Counted from the first letter of the stretch, positions 1 to 12,733 are shown. The stretch is 64,000 nt of DNA from Cliona cf. orientalis (GCA_963930775.1 OZ005703.1:3720001-3784000); one strand, 5' to 3'. The notes: generated by a model from the letters alone, not told the origin. Made by a program: numbers and translations.

Positions 1-1304
1 GAAGTATCATAGCTATAAGTACATTATATTATCATGCAAAATGCTCACCATAGTTTCCTAAGCACACTGAACTAGAGCTTGCAGGATGCATGTAGTCCAA
101 AAAGGATATAGATTTTTATGGGAGTATTAATAATTGGCTTGACGTTTACAGGTACTAAACCATTCAACTCAGTCATGTTGATTATTAACCCTCGGCGCAT
201 GCGCGAGGGGTACGGTAATCGTTCTGTGTGCGAGTGTGTGTGTGTGTGTCTGTTACTATAACTCCACTTGTGATCAATATTTTGTATGAAACTTGCACCA
301 TTGTATTCAGCACACATAGGGCTATTAATCTATGCCAAAAACTCAATTTTTTTGAAAAATCCCCAATGGTCCTTTTTCTCATAGCAGGTCACATATATTC
401 TGAAGGGAGATATGGGATATCTTTGCTCACCTGACCAGTATACAGGTGCATTTACTTGAGATAGCATTGATTGTGATTAGAGACTTTAGATGGGAACAAA
501 ATGTTTAATGAAGCACTATAGTGCAAATTCCTCGGCGCATTAGTTATAGCTAGCCCACATGTTCCAAATTTGTAAAGCCAAGCAATACTACGTACAGTGT
601 ACAGTTCAGTTTAATGTAGTTATAGAGAATAACCACAAGAATGCACTAATACGGATTGCATGCAATTACACAATAATAGTACTACATGCATGCCAGATCA
701 GCAGATCTAGTACAAAATAAAGCCAAGAAGCGTAGTTGATAGCCTACTGAGATCAGTGAAAAATCAGTCAAGTTCTAAGAACTGTCGCTAGAGCTACACA
801 CTGCCAATCTTGAAATGAAGCCATCTCTGTCTCTTTAATCAATCAACAGCTTATCAAGAAGCAAAGAAGGCCATGGTGATCAGTAAATGTCGCCAGAACT
901 TTTGAACAAAGTGTATTTACCCATACAATGCATACCTTGAAAATGCCGTAAAAAGCCTAATGGCACTTTGTTTGCATTGTATAAATCAGGTATGTAGCAG
1001 CTGGCGTGACCATTTTTACGCACTCGGGTAGATACATTCGTTTTTCGGAAAATGCGCATTTTTAATTAAATTTTGTATTAATTTGTATGTATCCGAGCCA
1101 ATACATGTGACCATAACTACAATTCACATGTTCCAACTATATAAACATAGTATATCAATATGAAGCAAAAACTGTACAATTTCTAATGAACTAAGAAACA
1201 GGAAATTGAAAAATCTTCATCTTTTCCACATTTTTGCTATTATTAGAAAATGAAAATTTATCCCCAATGGTCCCTTTTCTCATAGCAGGTCACATATGTT
1301 TGGG
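1..1304. other. No gene recognised; upstream/intronic DNA with dispersed repeats
   Basis: I find no exon here. The missing N-terminal exons of SDAD1 were looked for and not seen, so this stretch is probably an SDAD1 intron. A dispersed repeat starting TTAACCCTCGGCGCATGC begins near 187 (relatives near 17534 and 43157) and is followed by a short GT run at about 228-250. A 38-bp segment containing CCCAATGGTCC, CATAGCAGGTCACATAT occurs twice, near 361 and near 1261. Confidence 0.5.
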
Positions 1305-2076
1305 CATAGATCATATAGACTACGTAACCGGGATTGGAAACTGCTCACGTGAGCAATAGAGTCCACTGGTGCAATCCGTGTCGCCCTGAAAACCACAAAA
1401 ATGCACAAAAATTGCGAAAAAAACACAAAAAATGGCCAAAAATCACACATTTTTCCAATACTTTTGACAATACCTACTAAACAGAAACACTTACAACCTT
1501 ATAATTTAGCTATCCTCGTGGACAAGGCCTTCTTCTAACTATTTGTAGTGACGAGAAGTTCCTTAGTTCAGTATCTGAGGTGTTCTAGTCCCAACAACGA
1601 GGCGACTTCAAGATGGCGTCGGTTTTTTGTGCTTCTGGCGGTTTCTGGCTCAGCCGCTGCAGTATATCCTCCCAATAGTAGCTATCCTAGTGCAGAGGCA
1701 CCATATTTTGACTTTGAGCTTCGGTTTTTGGTAGCTGCTGCCACGCGAATCGAGATACAGTCCCGAAAGTGGTTTGTACAGCATCCTATGGGGCAAGTAT
1801 GGACGAAGACGACTGAAATAGCAGTGAACAACTTTGTACCCCGAAAAGACTGCCGTAGATAGTTGCGCTCTTCAAAAACTTTTGCTAGTAGTATTCTTCC
1901 ATCATTGAGCTTTACTTTCGTTACCTCCACTTAGCTACAGCACCAACACAGGCTGCAGTAGAGCATGTTCAGCTGCCTCGGTCATAGGGACACGGAGTGC
2001 CCGCCATGGCTTGCATTAACTCTATTGCTCACGTGAGCAGTTTCCAATCCTGGTTACGTAGTCTATATGATCTATG
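1305..2076. mobile_element. 772-bp MITE with 7-bp target duplication (CATAGAT family, copy 1)
   Basis: The ends are inverted repeats of about 55 bp beginning CATAGATCATATAGACTACG and running through GGGATTGGAAAC to a palindromic CTGCTCACGTGAGCAG. The 7 bases GTTTGGG flank both ends (1298-1304 and 2077-2083), a clear target-site duplication. The interior has overlapping open frames on both strands (about 1548-1862 and 1682-1930), but neither resembles a known protein. The terminus shares CATAGAT and GGATTGGAAAC with the elements at 12777-14767, so they are one family. It sits in the intron just before the first recognised SDAD1 exon. Confidence 0.85.
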
Positions 2077-2306
2077 GTTTGGGTGCTTTCCATGCAAACA
2101 GCTGTGCTCATTTGATTAGGCTCTCTCATGTAACATTGAATAGCGTGGAGGAGCCACTATGGGTTTTGTGAGTGCTTCATAAAAATACTGTTATAATTTC
2201 TTGGGAGGGGACTCTGCTGGAGTGACAGATTTATACTTGTTACCCATCATGGTATAGCCATCCACTGGTAGTAGCATATTTTTATGGAGCATTTATACAT
2301 GATTAG

Positions 2307-5300
2307 GGTTTGCAAAATTTCATGTATACAATGCTATCGGATGCTAATCCTGTGGCGGCCAAGATGTCCTTAGATGTCATGGTGGAAATGTATCGCAAGA
2401 ATGTGTGGTAAGTCTCATCTGCCCTGTTTGTATTAGATAATTTATGATGTTCATTACCTGCCTGCAGGAATGATGCTAGTACGGTCAATGTTATGACCAC
2501 AGCTTGCTTCTCACCATTCACAAAGGTAGTATGTCATTAATCATGCAGCTACAGCAGGAGGCCATGGGTTAAGTAAGGATCTGTGGTGCTCAATACAGTT
2601 CGACTACTCTCGATATAGATATGAATGGAAAGGTCTGTGGTGCTCTAGTACAGTTTGGCTGCTATCAACATAGACATGGATGAATGTGAAGGCCTCCATT
2701 TATGTTAGGCTAAACCTGAATTATTGTGCTCTAGTGTTCCGTTTCATTACATTTCAGGTTGCAGTGGGGGCTCTGCAGTTTTTCCTCACTAGCAATGTCA
2801 GTGCTGACACCACTGAGGATGCCTCTAGTGAAGATGAGAGTGATGGAGAGGTCAGCAAAGCTTTGAGAACAATGGCTATTTCTAAACAGCTAACAAAAAA
2901 GGGCAAGAAAAGAGAAAGAAAACTGGCTAAGGCCATGGCTAAGATAAAGGTACATGTAGACTGTAGTGCATATCTAAGTACTTAGCGATATAACATTAGT
3001 TTCAAGTTTCATTTAGGGGGGGCAGACATTGACTATTGAAATGGAGGGGAACCAGTGGGTATTACTGACAGGCTTTTCCCCATCCGGGTGCTCAGAAGCC
3101 ACCAGAAACAGTCTCCGAGGTTGAACACATTAAAAGTTTCCTGGGGGAGCATACATGTATATAATTTAATGAGCACCACATCATTCTTCACAGATGGAAA
3201 AACACTTAAAATATTACTATAGTCTTTGCCCCCTTCCCTTCAACTCCACGATTGCCGCATTTGCCCCTCGCTTGATGAAAATCCTAAATAAAACCTTGAG
3301 TTTTATATATAATGTACTTACTGTGTAGTGCTAGTGTGTGTGCACTTTGCAAGTCTGAGCAAGCCCCACATTAACAGTTATACACTGTATGAAAGAGATA
3401 TCAGTCTATTCCCAGCCCCAAATCCCCTAGTGTGTGTGCACTTTGCAAGTCTGAGCAAGCCCCACATTAACAGTTATACACTGTATGAATGAGATATCAG
3501 TCTGTTCCCAGCCCCAAATCCCCACGCAGGGAAGGATTTGGTAATATTGGAACAGTCTCTTGGTTGTACAGACGCATGCACATTGAATTATTACTGTGCA
3601 AGATCATGCATAAATAAATAATTATTACTTGTGTATTTGTCAGGCTGACCATTGGCCACATTTGTGCTGTGCTTTACCATTTATAATTATGTGGGGCTCA
3701 CTCAAACTTGCCATAATTATTTCAATTGAATGTTGTTTTTTTTGTCAAACAGAAAAGGAGAAAGCGTAAACCTAAGCGCCCACCCACATTTTCCGCCCTC
3801 TACTTGATTAATGATCCCCAATCATTTGCTGAGAAGCTGTTCAAGAAGCTTGAGCATTCCAAAGAAAGATTTGAAGTAAGGTTGATGTTGATGTCATTGA
3901 TTTCCCGTCTTGTTGGGTTGCATCAGGTGAGTTTTTATACTTGTAGCGCATAATAATATTATATGTTATAATTATGTATCCATGTGCAGCTGTTTCTTTT
4001 CAATTTCTATCCTTTCCTTCAACGCTACCTGCAACCTCATCAACAAGGAGTGACAAAGATCTTGACATTTCTTGCTCAGGCCAGTCATGAACTTGTTCCA
4101 GCTGAGGTACAACATACATGTATATGCAATGAAAATGCATGTACTGTAGGATAGTTTATTACCCCGTATGCATGTGCAAGGGCAAAAGCGATCAATTTTA
4201 TTCGTCTGTTTGTCTATCAGCACAAAAATCACCACATCTAGGCATCTGAGCAACAAATTCGTGAAAAAAACGGGTTTATATAATAGTTAGACACTGTTTA
4301 GGAGGTTTCTACGTGATTTAGAAGACCGAAGGGCTCTGTGTAGAATCCCGAGCGAAGCGAGGGTTCTACTGAGCCCTGAGGTCTTCTAAATCACGTAGAA
4401 ACCGACTAAACAGTGTCTAACTACTTTAGATCCTAGCAACAATGCCCAAAAGCTTTGTATATAAACAATTGCCTAGCAACAAACTAGCCATAGGCTAACA
4501 AAATTTACCAGGTTTTTTATGGAGCTTACAAGGTTTTTTATGGGGCTTACAAGGTATTTTATGAAGGATAGATATTACAGTTTAACCAATCAGATCACTG
4601 TATTTGTTACAAGTAGGATCTAAATATTGTTTGAATTGTTTGGCAAAACCCACGGGAATCACAAGCACCATGTTTTATTGGCACAGCTATCGACACTACC
4701 CACTGCAGGCCATGTACTTTCTGTTGAAGCGCACAAGCTAGCACAATATTATGTAGGTAAAGGTTGTCAACAGGTGCACACTCTGCTGGGCTCTATGTAG
4801 GTATTCAGGCTATCTGCAGTGACGACAGTTGTGGCGGAATAGTTATGGTTCTGGTGTGTGGAATGGAGGGTAGCGGGTTCCAAACCTGTTCGATTTTTCT
4901 CCCTTTTGCCAGACTACTTGCTGGTACTCGAACAGAAATATTCCCAGTACCGTTGCTCTCTCAACAAGTATGTTTGATGTCACAATCATGGGATAATATG
5001 GCTAATATGACTCGCAGTATTTAGCTCACGTACTCAGAGAAAATCTAAACAGTGTCATCTCCCTAGCTGTATGTCAACCATTAGTACAGTGCACATGCAG
5101 CAGCACGAACTTTGAACCTATTACTTAGTAGACCACACCCCTCGATGCAGGTCAATAGCTGCTGCTTGTACTCACCACTGCAATGGAGACGTTCTCGCTC
5201 TACTTGAACGTCGAATCTACTACCACACTATGACAAAGAACAGACCTCATCTCTCGGTGGCACGTGGCCTGCATGCTGAGCAGGCCTCTCGAAACGTGTG

Positions 5301-8300
5301 GCGCTTTGCACCGTTCGTTCAAGAATGCATCTCTATGGCCACCCTTGTTTGTGCACACGGCACTGCAATTCTGACCAATCGTGGGCCTTCTGAACTTGTA
5401 GGAGAGTGCATCTTTTGTGCCCTCCTACGGACTATATAAGAAAATTGTCTCTCTGAAAATATTTTTGTTGTATATAGTATAACCATTGCCATCTGGCTTT
5501 AAGAACTAATAATCAAAACCTGGAACATGGGTAATTTAAAATAGAAAGTATTCAATTCAAAAATTACAGGACAATATGTTAGCAAAGTTGACTTCACAGT
5601 AGGTTGGCTAGTGTCTCTGGGCTAGTGTACTGCCTTGTAGAATACCAATTATGTACTCCCCACAAAATTTCTTACTGGAAGCACGATTGTCACGCATGGA
5701 CAAGGCAGTTAGCAAGTCAAGCTCTATTCTATTTCATTAAGCTCAACATAAAGAATCAAACAAAGGCTGTGAGTAGATAAGATCAAGGTAGGATTGGCAG
5801 AAATAGCAGGGATGGGCACATCTACATGTATCCATGACAAGTGTAGTCATGATAAGTCAAGTTAATCAACCAGCTATCAGCTGTAATGATAATACACTTA
5901 TACACTTCAAGACTTGTTAGAGCATGTGCCGTATCTTTTGTATGAACACCTCTGAAGAAAACGATAAAATGTGCTCTTACCATAATTTTTTGCGTGGTTA
6001 AAATAATGGAAATGCTGTAAATTTCCTAAATTAATGCTAGTTTGATAAATGTGAATCGTAGCTCTTAATACTAAATAGGCAGCTAAAGATCCACAGAAAC
6101 TAAAGGGTATTTATCTTTCTACCCCAGATCTACCGTATAGCGGGAAATTTTCGAGGGAGAAAACTTTCGCGGATCAGGTAGGAAAGGAGCATTTTGCGGA
6201 GAAAACTTTCACGGAATATTAAAACTGGTCGCATAATGAGTATGGCATGCCTAGAATTTCGTCGAGAAAACTTTTGCGGATGGCTGAAGAATCGCGAAAT
6301 TCGTGAAAGTTTTCTCCCTCGAAAGTTTAATAAAATTATTATCCGCCTGACCCTACTGTTTTGTGGTCATGTTAGTTCAAAGAAACTATTCTGTGTGGCC
6401 TAATTCACATCAATAGAATAGTTGTCGCAATAATGAATTATGGTATCTAAATTTCTTAGGTTTTGGAGCCGTGTATTCGAGCTATTGTTAATACGTTTGT
6501 TACTGAAAGAAATAGCAGCGAAGTAATGACGGTTGGGTAAGTATATGTGACCGTCCACGAGAAAACCATGCATAATGTGCTGGAAAAAATTTTGAGTCAA
6601 GGCCACCATTACCAACTACAACCTTTGAACTATTGCTCCAGCAAATTTGAAGTCTCTAGCCTGTGTAGTTATGGAGATATGCGCAAACTATACCCGGATC
6701 GGATCGCCTGTACTAAAATTTACAAAAAATTGCAGTGAACATTGCTATACGTTGCACGCGGAAGTCCATATACTCGCCATTTATGGTAAATACGTGGCCC
6801 CCCCACCAAGTCAGTGAGCTAGCTGGCTGCCAAAATGCTCAAACGAGAGCAGTAGCCAACGTTTTGATGGAAAAGAACAAGAAGACAAGCGTTTCTAAAG
6901 ATAGTTAGTACACAGAATCGAAGAAAGAAGTGGCTGGAGACTTTTTTGTGTGCAGCTGCCATGCTTGCCTACCTGCAACTATGGCAACGGCTCCGTATCA
7001 TGGACGGTCAATGTTAGCTACACGGCCAACTTCTTCAAGCCATAACTCGGTAAGTATAACGTTCTACAAGCTACAAAGCAGATTTTTGTGTAGAGGAATG
7101 ATTCCTCTATCGATCTATACCAAAAGTGAAAATCGATAGTTATCACCATAGCAACTATTTTGGCCTGTATCTCAGATTGATATCCAGTGCATTATGCATG
7201 GTTTTCTTGTGGACGGTCACATAATTATGCATAGTTTGACCCCGTATTGTTGTAGGAAGGTGGGGTACTGTGCTAGTGTATTTGTGTATATATGTGTATT
7301 GGTAGAGCTATTTCCAGATCACTGGTGTGCTATCCTCTCCTAATTTTGTTAAACTAACTTATCTTAGACTGTTGATTTCAGTTTGAATGCTGTTCGTGAG
7401 GTGTGTGTTCGTTGTCCTCTTTCCATGACTACTGATCTCCTTCAAGACCTTACTAGCTACAAGAGTTACCGTGATAAAAGTGTGATGATGGCAGCAAGGT
7501 CTTTGATTCATTTGTTCAGAGAATTGAATCCTTCAATGCTCAAGCGAAAGGATCGAGTGAGTTAAATAATATTGTTTGGACATAGACACTATGAGCTTCT
7601 GCTGACTATTGGTTGCATTAGGGGAAGCCTGCTGAGTATGCCAGTAGTGTTAAGATCAAGGATTATGGAGAACTCATAGCATCTGAGTATGTTCCAGGCT
7701 CTGAGGTACATGTACACACGATTCAATACTAGCACTGATTTACTATTGCATATTGCCATGCATTGGCATTGCAAGTGTATACACATCAAGATGTCCTCTC
7801 TCTCTTTCTGTAGCTGGTTGACTTTTCGTCCAGTGATGCAGAAGAAATGTCATCATCTTCTGAAAATTGTGAGTGTTGCATGTATTAGTTTTTTCTAACT
7901 CAAATTTTTTGTCTTGGCATCAAGGCGTTGTGTCCTGCTATAAGCACTGATTGCCTACTAATTGAAGCAGCACATTCCCATGTGGTAAATAAACACTGGA
8001 TGTGGCAGATTGCTGGTAACTTCATGTGACATTCAAACCTGCCCACTGAGGCTTGCTCTGCTGGGTGTTTGACTTTCTAGGCATCGTGTAGGCTCTTGAT
8101 TCTATACTTATCCATATTCTTACTCTACCTGTCCAGATTGCCATCTTCTCAACTCTAATGTCTTGCGTATTCAATCTCCACATACTTTTGTGGACATTAC
8201 CATGCCCGTACTGCCTGTGCCCACTTTAATTGAATTTTTTAGCTGATGAGCTTATTAATAAGCTAGCTATTATGTGGACTCAATACCTTTAACTTATAGC

Positions 8301-11104
8301 CATGCAATGCACTTTTGGCATGCTCAAGATATTTCCACTTTAAAGGTCAAAGAGAGGAAGGGGCTAATTTTTTTGGGAATACCGTATTTCTTCTAAAAAT
8401 TCAGCATGGAAATAATATTGCTTGAGCTTCGCCGAATATGTGGAGGTTAATATTCAACATTCCATCAGCATACGCATTCTATTCCTGTTTACAGCATACC
8501 GGTATACACGTACCTTTGCTAAAAATTTAGAGACTATTTTCAATCATTCGGTAAAGGGTGACAAATAATTAGAAGGGCTGAATTTTTAGGGTAGATCATA
8601 TTTTGGCATGGTTAGCCTAAAATGCAGATTTTTCCTATACTTGGCACATGTTTATGATTATCAGTATTTTAGAACTATTAGTATGTGGATATGTACTATT
8701 TTAGGTATAAAAGAAACTTGTGACTGTGATTACTATGATACCAGTGACTATAATGATGTCATAGATGATTGGAATGGCAGAACCAGTATAGGGAGAAAGA
8801 GTAAGTGATATACCGTAGAAACTGGTTGTTAAGCGCTGCTCGCTGTTAAGCGCTTACTTTTTATTAAGCGCATAGTTTTGTGCGAGCTTTACCGCTCTTT
8901 GTTAGGCGCATATGCCCAGCAAGCCACCTGAACGACGAGCAATCAGTTATATGAGCCCAGAAAGAAGGCTAGAAGTGGGATGGAGAAAAAAACGTCGAGA
9001 ATTACACTCTCTGGTCGCTTCTTGGCCACCGTTGTAGGCCCTTCTACCCTCGACATGTTCTTTACGCACGCCCCGCCTACCGTGTTTTAGCACTTTTAAT
9101 TAAGCGCATGCTTCCTGTTAAGCGCATACTTCTTGTTAAGCGCATATTTTCTTGCTGCCGCGTGTTATAAGCGCATGCGCTTAACAACCAGTTTCTACGG
9201 TACCATATATTATGTGAAAATTTTTGCTGGATAAAAATTTCACCACGCCCATCTACCTTTGTGTAACAGAAACGGTTTACAGAAAAATTTTTCGCCTATG
9301 AGGTAAAGGTTGCCATATCCTCTATGCAATCTTTAACACAGGAAAAAAATTAGTGGGATAAATTTTTTGCCAATGAGAGCAGGTGGCAAAAAAGGTAAAT
9401 TTTTCTCCTGGCGTAAATTTCTGTGTATACGGATACAGTACATGGCCTCGTAATGTTTAGATTATTGTACTGTTCTGATATAATACCTACGATTTTTTGA
9501 TGCAATACAGCACTTTCTACTGTTGATCTGACCCTTCAAAAAAGATTAACTGCAAAATTTATATTGTTCTTGTAGGAAAATTTTCATCAGTAGAATCAAG
9601 GGATCTTCCTAGTTTGAAGAAACAGTGGGAGGATAAGGCTGCAGTCCTTAGCCAGAGTAGGGTAGGCATTCTTAATTAACATCGTATTATATCCCGTTTC
9701 TACGTTGTTGCTAAGTGGAATATAATATGTTATAATCAATGCACTAACTGCATAGTCATATTGCACCAACTGCAAAGCGCACTTCAGGCAAGACTTGCTA
9801 ACGATCTAATCCCTCAGTGACTCTTACGCTCCGTAAAGCTGTACATGTATCAATACAATAGAGTGTAAAGCGGGAGTGTCAAAAGATAGCAATTTGAAGT
9901 GATGGGTGGAGTCATTGATCAAACGCTGGTCAACACAAACTGTCAGTAGCTACATTCATACCAAGGTAAGCTTACTGTGTAGCCTCTTTCACACGTTGCA
10001 TTGTTTCTTGGATAGGCACCAACAGCTCGAGCTTCGTTTCTCAGCTTCTGGACTTGATGATGCTGTAGTCATGCTATTACTAGTAATGATGGTACCGTAA
10101 ATCGTGAGTATTTCGTGTCTAAAATATTTCATGCGATAATTTTTCGTGTTAAATAATTTTCGGACAAACGACCCTGTACCGCATTGTCGTTAATATTGCG
10201 CATGTATTTCGTGCGTTTTATTTTTGCACAAGCCATGCTATCCGAAAATATTTTAACATCGAAATATTCGCGATTACGGTAGTTCATCACTGAGTTGATC
10301 ACACCCGTAGGTCACGAGACGATCAGAGTTCAATCGATGCTCAAGAACTTGTCTTGAGAGCGGCTTTGTGTCTCTTTTGAGTAAGATGAGCTTATCTTTT
10401 ATTTTCTAGTGCTCTATGCATATCTAGGGTAACTACGCCCACGGGATATAAAATAGTTATATCACAGGCACAAGAGAAGTATGGAATTTATTGCATGGAA
10501 GCACGAGGGTACAAAGCAGCCCGAGGGCTGAGTGCAATAAATGCCATGCATTCCATGTGACTGTGATATAACTATTACATAATATTATACAGTTAATTGT
10601 TATGATGTTGCTGCTTTTTATGTTTCAGCTCTTCACTCAAGAAGAATTCAAAAAAATTCAACTTAAACAAATCACATCACGGATGGCTTCAAAAAGGAGT
10701 AAAAAGCAGGCAATTAGTGAGATACTACGTACCCAGGATGAAAGGAGGCAGGCTAGTGGAGAAGTATTGTCTGAGAGTCTGATAGATACCATCGATCACA
10801 AAAAGCAGAAGCTTGATAAAGAAGGACGTGTGGCAGTGGTGCAGGTATATTGTGATAAATATCATTTCTAGTTCAATTAGAATCTCCTTGTGCCTAGGCT
10901 GGAAGAGAAGGAAGACAGAATTATGGTTACTCCAAGAAGCGGCTCCGTGCCCATTGCAGTACAACAAATAAGGAGAAAAAGAGGAGTAAGGCATATACAA
11001 TGATAAAACAAAAAAGGAGTGTGCGTGGAAAGAAAAAGAGATCTTTTAGAGAGAAACAGATGGCACTTAAGAAGTCCCTCTTAAAACAAAAACGAAGAAC
11101 TTGA
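2307..11104 (+). CDS. SDAD1: SDA1 homolog (SDAD1), 5' end outside the window
   Basis: SDA1 is a conserved nucleolar protein needed for 60S subunit maturation and export (family knowledge). Exons seen: 2307-2407, 2468-2525, 2758-2949, 3753-3926, 3990-4106, 6460-6536, 7382-7556, 7622-7705, 7814-7868, 8705-8800, 9576-9661, 10629-10844, 10898-11104; all junctions are GT-AG and phases agree, giving 545 codons plus stop TGA. Matches to animal SDA1 include [87 protein letters not shown], and the basic tail [17 protein letters not shown]. An acidic Ser/Asp-rich stretch lies in exons 9-10, as in the family. Human SDAD1 has 687 residues, so about 150-180 N-terminal residues are missing; the first exon starts in phase 0 without a start codon context. 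Introns of up to 2.3 kb carry MITEs at 4284, 6131, 6541, 8380, 8811 and 10093. Confidence 0.95.
3005..3300. repeat. Dispersed repeat, 'CTGGGGGAGCATGC' family, copy 1
   Basis: The segment begins near TTTAGGGGGGGC and ends near CCTAAATAAAACC; inside it has CAGAAGCCACCAGAAACAGT and CCTGGGGGAGCATGC-like words. Related copies lie at about 39465-39680 and 54376-54950. The ends look like degenerate inverted repeats around TTTTATTTAG. It is in an SDAD1 intron. Confidence 0.6.
3331..3523. repeat. Tandem duplication, two 96-bp units
   Basis: Two almost identical 96-bp units sit head to tail (3331-3426 and 3427-3522), starting CTAGTGTGTGTGCACTTTGC. Only a few substitutions separate them, so the duplication is recent. 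It is intronic in SDAD1. Confidence 0.9.
4284..4423. mobile_element. 140-bp foldback MITE (TAGTTAGACACTG family)
   Basis: Nearly perfect palindrome: TAGTTAGACACTGTTTA at the left and its complement at the right, with GGTTTCTACGTGATTTAGAAG arms continuing inward to a short loop near 4350. A second, more diverged copy lies at 39234-39382. No coding capacity. Confidence 0.85.
4424..6130. other. SDAD1 intron; dispersed repeat at about 4980-5180
   Basis: No exon recognised. The part around 4980-5200 is related to about 29740-30020 (shared words such as CACACCCCTCGATGCAGG and CACTGCAATGGAGACGTTCT-like text) and more weakly to 60310-60480, so it is a dispersed repeat of unknown class. Open frames at 4764-5024 and 5230-5439 overlap this repeat and resemble nothing I know. 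Confidence 0.45.
6131..6330. mobile_element. TACCGTA-superfamily MITE, AAAACTTTCGCGG arms
   Basis: Left end TACCGTATAGCGGGAAATTT is clear at 6131. The right arm (GTGAAAGTTTTCTCCCTCGA, about 6303-6322) mirrors the left but the terminal TACGGTA is not preserved, so the right boundary is approximate. The body repeats GAGAAAACTTTCGCGG-like words. Confidence 0.65.
6541..7224. mobile_element. About 680-bp inverted-repeat element in an SDAD1 intron
   Basis: Inverted termini of about 40 bp (ATGTGACCGTCCAC ... near 6543, complement ending near 7223) enclose two open frames with no recognisable homology. The left end lies within a few bases of the splice donor at 6537. Superfamily unknown; non-autonomous. 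Confidence 0.75.
8380..8592. mobile_element. Degenerate TACCGTA-superfamily MITE, AAAATTCAGC arms
   Basis: Left end TACCGTATTTCTTCTAAAAA at 8380; the right arm carries the complement (TTAGAAGGGCTGAATTTTTA, 8570-8589) without a preserved terminus. A CGGTAAAGGGTGAC core lies at about 8549, comparable with the core of other family members. Confidence 0.55.
8811..9202. mobile_element. 392-bp TACCGTA MITE made of TTAAGCGC words
   Basis: TACCGTAGAAACTGGTTGTT at the left and the complement at the right. The arms contain at least six copies of TTAAGCGC or AAGCGCAT. It begins 10 bases after the SDAD1 splice donor at 8801. Close copy at 47181-47554; longer relatives at 45352-45799 and 59263-59711. Confidence 0.9.
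10093..10281. mobile_element. 189-bp TACCGTA MITE, ATTTCGTG arms
   Basis: Ends TACCGTAAATCG and CGATTACGGTA. The arms are built of ATTTCGTG / ATAATTTTCG words, and a centre CGACCCTGTACCGCA is the reverse complement of the core seen in the copies at 17998 and 42609. Confidence 0.85.
10456..10580. mobile_element. 125-bp foldback MITE
   Basis: Arms AATAGTTATATCACAG at the left and CTGTGATATAACTATT at the right, continuing through TGGAATTTATTGCATGG. Intronic in SDAD1, no open frame. Confidence 0.75.
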
Positions 11105-11951
11105 ATGCACTTCAGCATAATGATCATGACTATAATTATAAATAGGTGGACTTGCTTTGCTCGCCCCCTGCTGCATCAATTCAGTCGTATAGTATTATGA
11201 TAAAGTTGACTCTATAAGTAGGGATAGCATGGATATATTCCCCCTGTAGTAAGCGCCCATGGACATAAATTGCAATTTTGGTCCAGATGAGGGCTTATAA
11301 TTCGCTGGGATATAAAGTCAAGAAGACTCAAAGGATATTGATAATCAACATAATCAGAAGTGTCTACTTCCCTGTATGCAAGTTGACATTAACAGGTGCA
11401 TGATAATAGAGAAAAGCAAGCATAGGGATGTAAAGTGAATGTCATTGTCCCTACAAATCTTGTTTGTGCACTTTTTAGCACTGCCATCCCTACTTCATCC
11501 TTCAATTTTATTGAATCGTTTTTTATACTTGTATTCTATGAAATGAAAGGGCAGACCAAGTATGAAGAGTCATGGGCTGGAGAGCTTTTGTTACTACACC
11601 AAGACAATAAATAAGTACCCCATTATATTTACTTTCCTGCTTAGCCCTGTATGCTAGGCAACAGGGATGGTCTATAAGTATTATATCCCTCTACTTGTAA
11701 ACTTGTACTTGGCAATTCAAGATATTAACTTTGTCATGTTAATTGTGCAGATTGACTAATGGGAAGCAGGATGTAATAAAATTATAAACCATAGCATCTT
11801 CACACCACTGCGACATAGCTATTTCACTCACCACGAGTGTTAGTAATGCTAAAGTTTGAGGGTGAACTAGTCCAAAATACATGGGCTACAACATCAGTGT
11901 ACTTCCATGAACTAGCGTGCAATCAGAATTGTCTAATGGGGGAGGAAGATG
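11105..11951. other. SDAD1 3' flank, no gene
   Basis: No exon seen. A solo copy of the foldback repeat found at 31919-32286 lies at about 11400-11540 (TGCCATCCCTACTTCATC), and a short dispersed word GACTCTATAAGTAGGGAT at 11209 recurs near 47129 and, inverted, near 38565. An AATAAA at about 11605 could serve as an SDAD1 polyadenylation signal, which is only suggestive. Confidence 0.4.
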
Positions 11952-12259
11952 TATGGAGTTCCAAAGCGGACAAAATTGGATGATATTGTGCACACTTTGC
12001 CTAAAACATTTGTCAGTCCTTGTACAAAACTTGTCAAAGACACGTTTGCTATGGTCAAAACCACACATTTGTCATGCGCAAACGTACAAAATTGTTATGC
12101 TCAACCCACGCACCAATTAAGGATGGAATCCATATCCAAGATACGCAATTACGTCATTACGCGCTGCGGGTGTGATCTAAATAAAGCGCATCCTGCAGAG
12201 AGCGAGACTCAGTCAAGCTGTCGCACGAAGAAGCCGCGTTCAAGCGAGGCTATAATTAT

Positions 12260-12628
12260 GTGCTATTGGGATGGACGTGGAGTGTGTGTCTCTCTTCTTA
12301 ACAGGTAGCCGTAATGTCAGAGTTTGGCACAAAATCAGTCAGCGTGGCTTCGCTAGCTTGCTTTTTAATAATATTAATATATCCAGACTCCCCCAATAAG
12401 TCTCTAAATTCAACTTATTCACGAAGATATGTTATAATATGCATAGTCTTTTGCAGACATTAGGCGGGGATCAAGCTGCTTGGCAAAACTACCTGGATAT
12501 CGAGATACACCAACACACATCTAGTCTCACAATCCACATGGCTCCGTGACTGATTTTGCCCTGAACTCTGACATTACAGCTACCTCTTAAGAAGAGAGAC
12601 ACACACTCCATATCCATCTCAATAGCAC
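12260..12628. mobile_element. 369-bp inverted-repeat element inside the composite
   Basis: Termini GTGCTATTGGGATGGACG and its near complement; the inverted arms run about 90 bp through GAGTGTGTGTCTCTCTTC and GTAATGTCAGAGTT-type text. The flanks show no obvious target duplication, so it may be the original centre of the older foldback rather than a later insertion. Confidence 0.7.
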
Positions 12629-12663
12629 GTCATTTTAGCCTCACCCCTTCGTGCGACAGCTCG

Positions 12664-12733
12664 TAGTCTCGAACCCAGACCCCGCCTTTTTCCGCAGCGC
12701 TGCGGGAAAGGGAGGGGTCTGGATTCGAGACTA
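12664..12733. mobile_element. 70-bp palindromic insertion with 10-bp direct flanks
   Basis: TAGTCTCGAACCCAGACC pairs with its near complement around a GCAGCGCTGC loop. CGACAGCTCG occurs immediately on both sides (12654-12663 and 12734-12743) but only once in the opposite arm of the older foldback, so the palindrome was inserted with a target duplication of about 10 bp. A similar hairpin (CCAGGCCCTCTC arms) lies at about 30799-30903. Confidence 0.75.

Noticed and set aside
1548-1930. Overlapping open frames on both strands inside the 1305-2076 element
   Set aside because: No family resemblance, no supporting splice context, and the frames lie wholly inside a MITE; the second copy at the window end is too truncated to test conservation.
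5230-5439. Short + strand open frame as a possible small gene or SDAD1 exon
   Set aside because: No similarity to SDA1; the flanking SDAD1 exons (4106 and 6460) join in frame without it.
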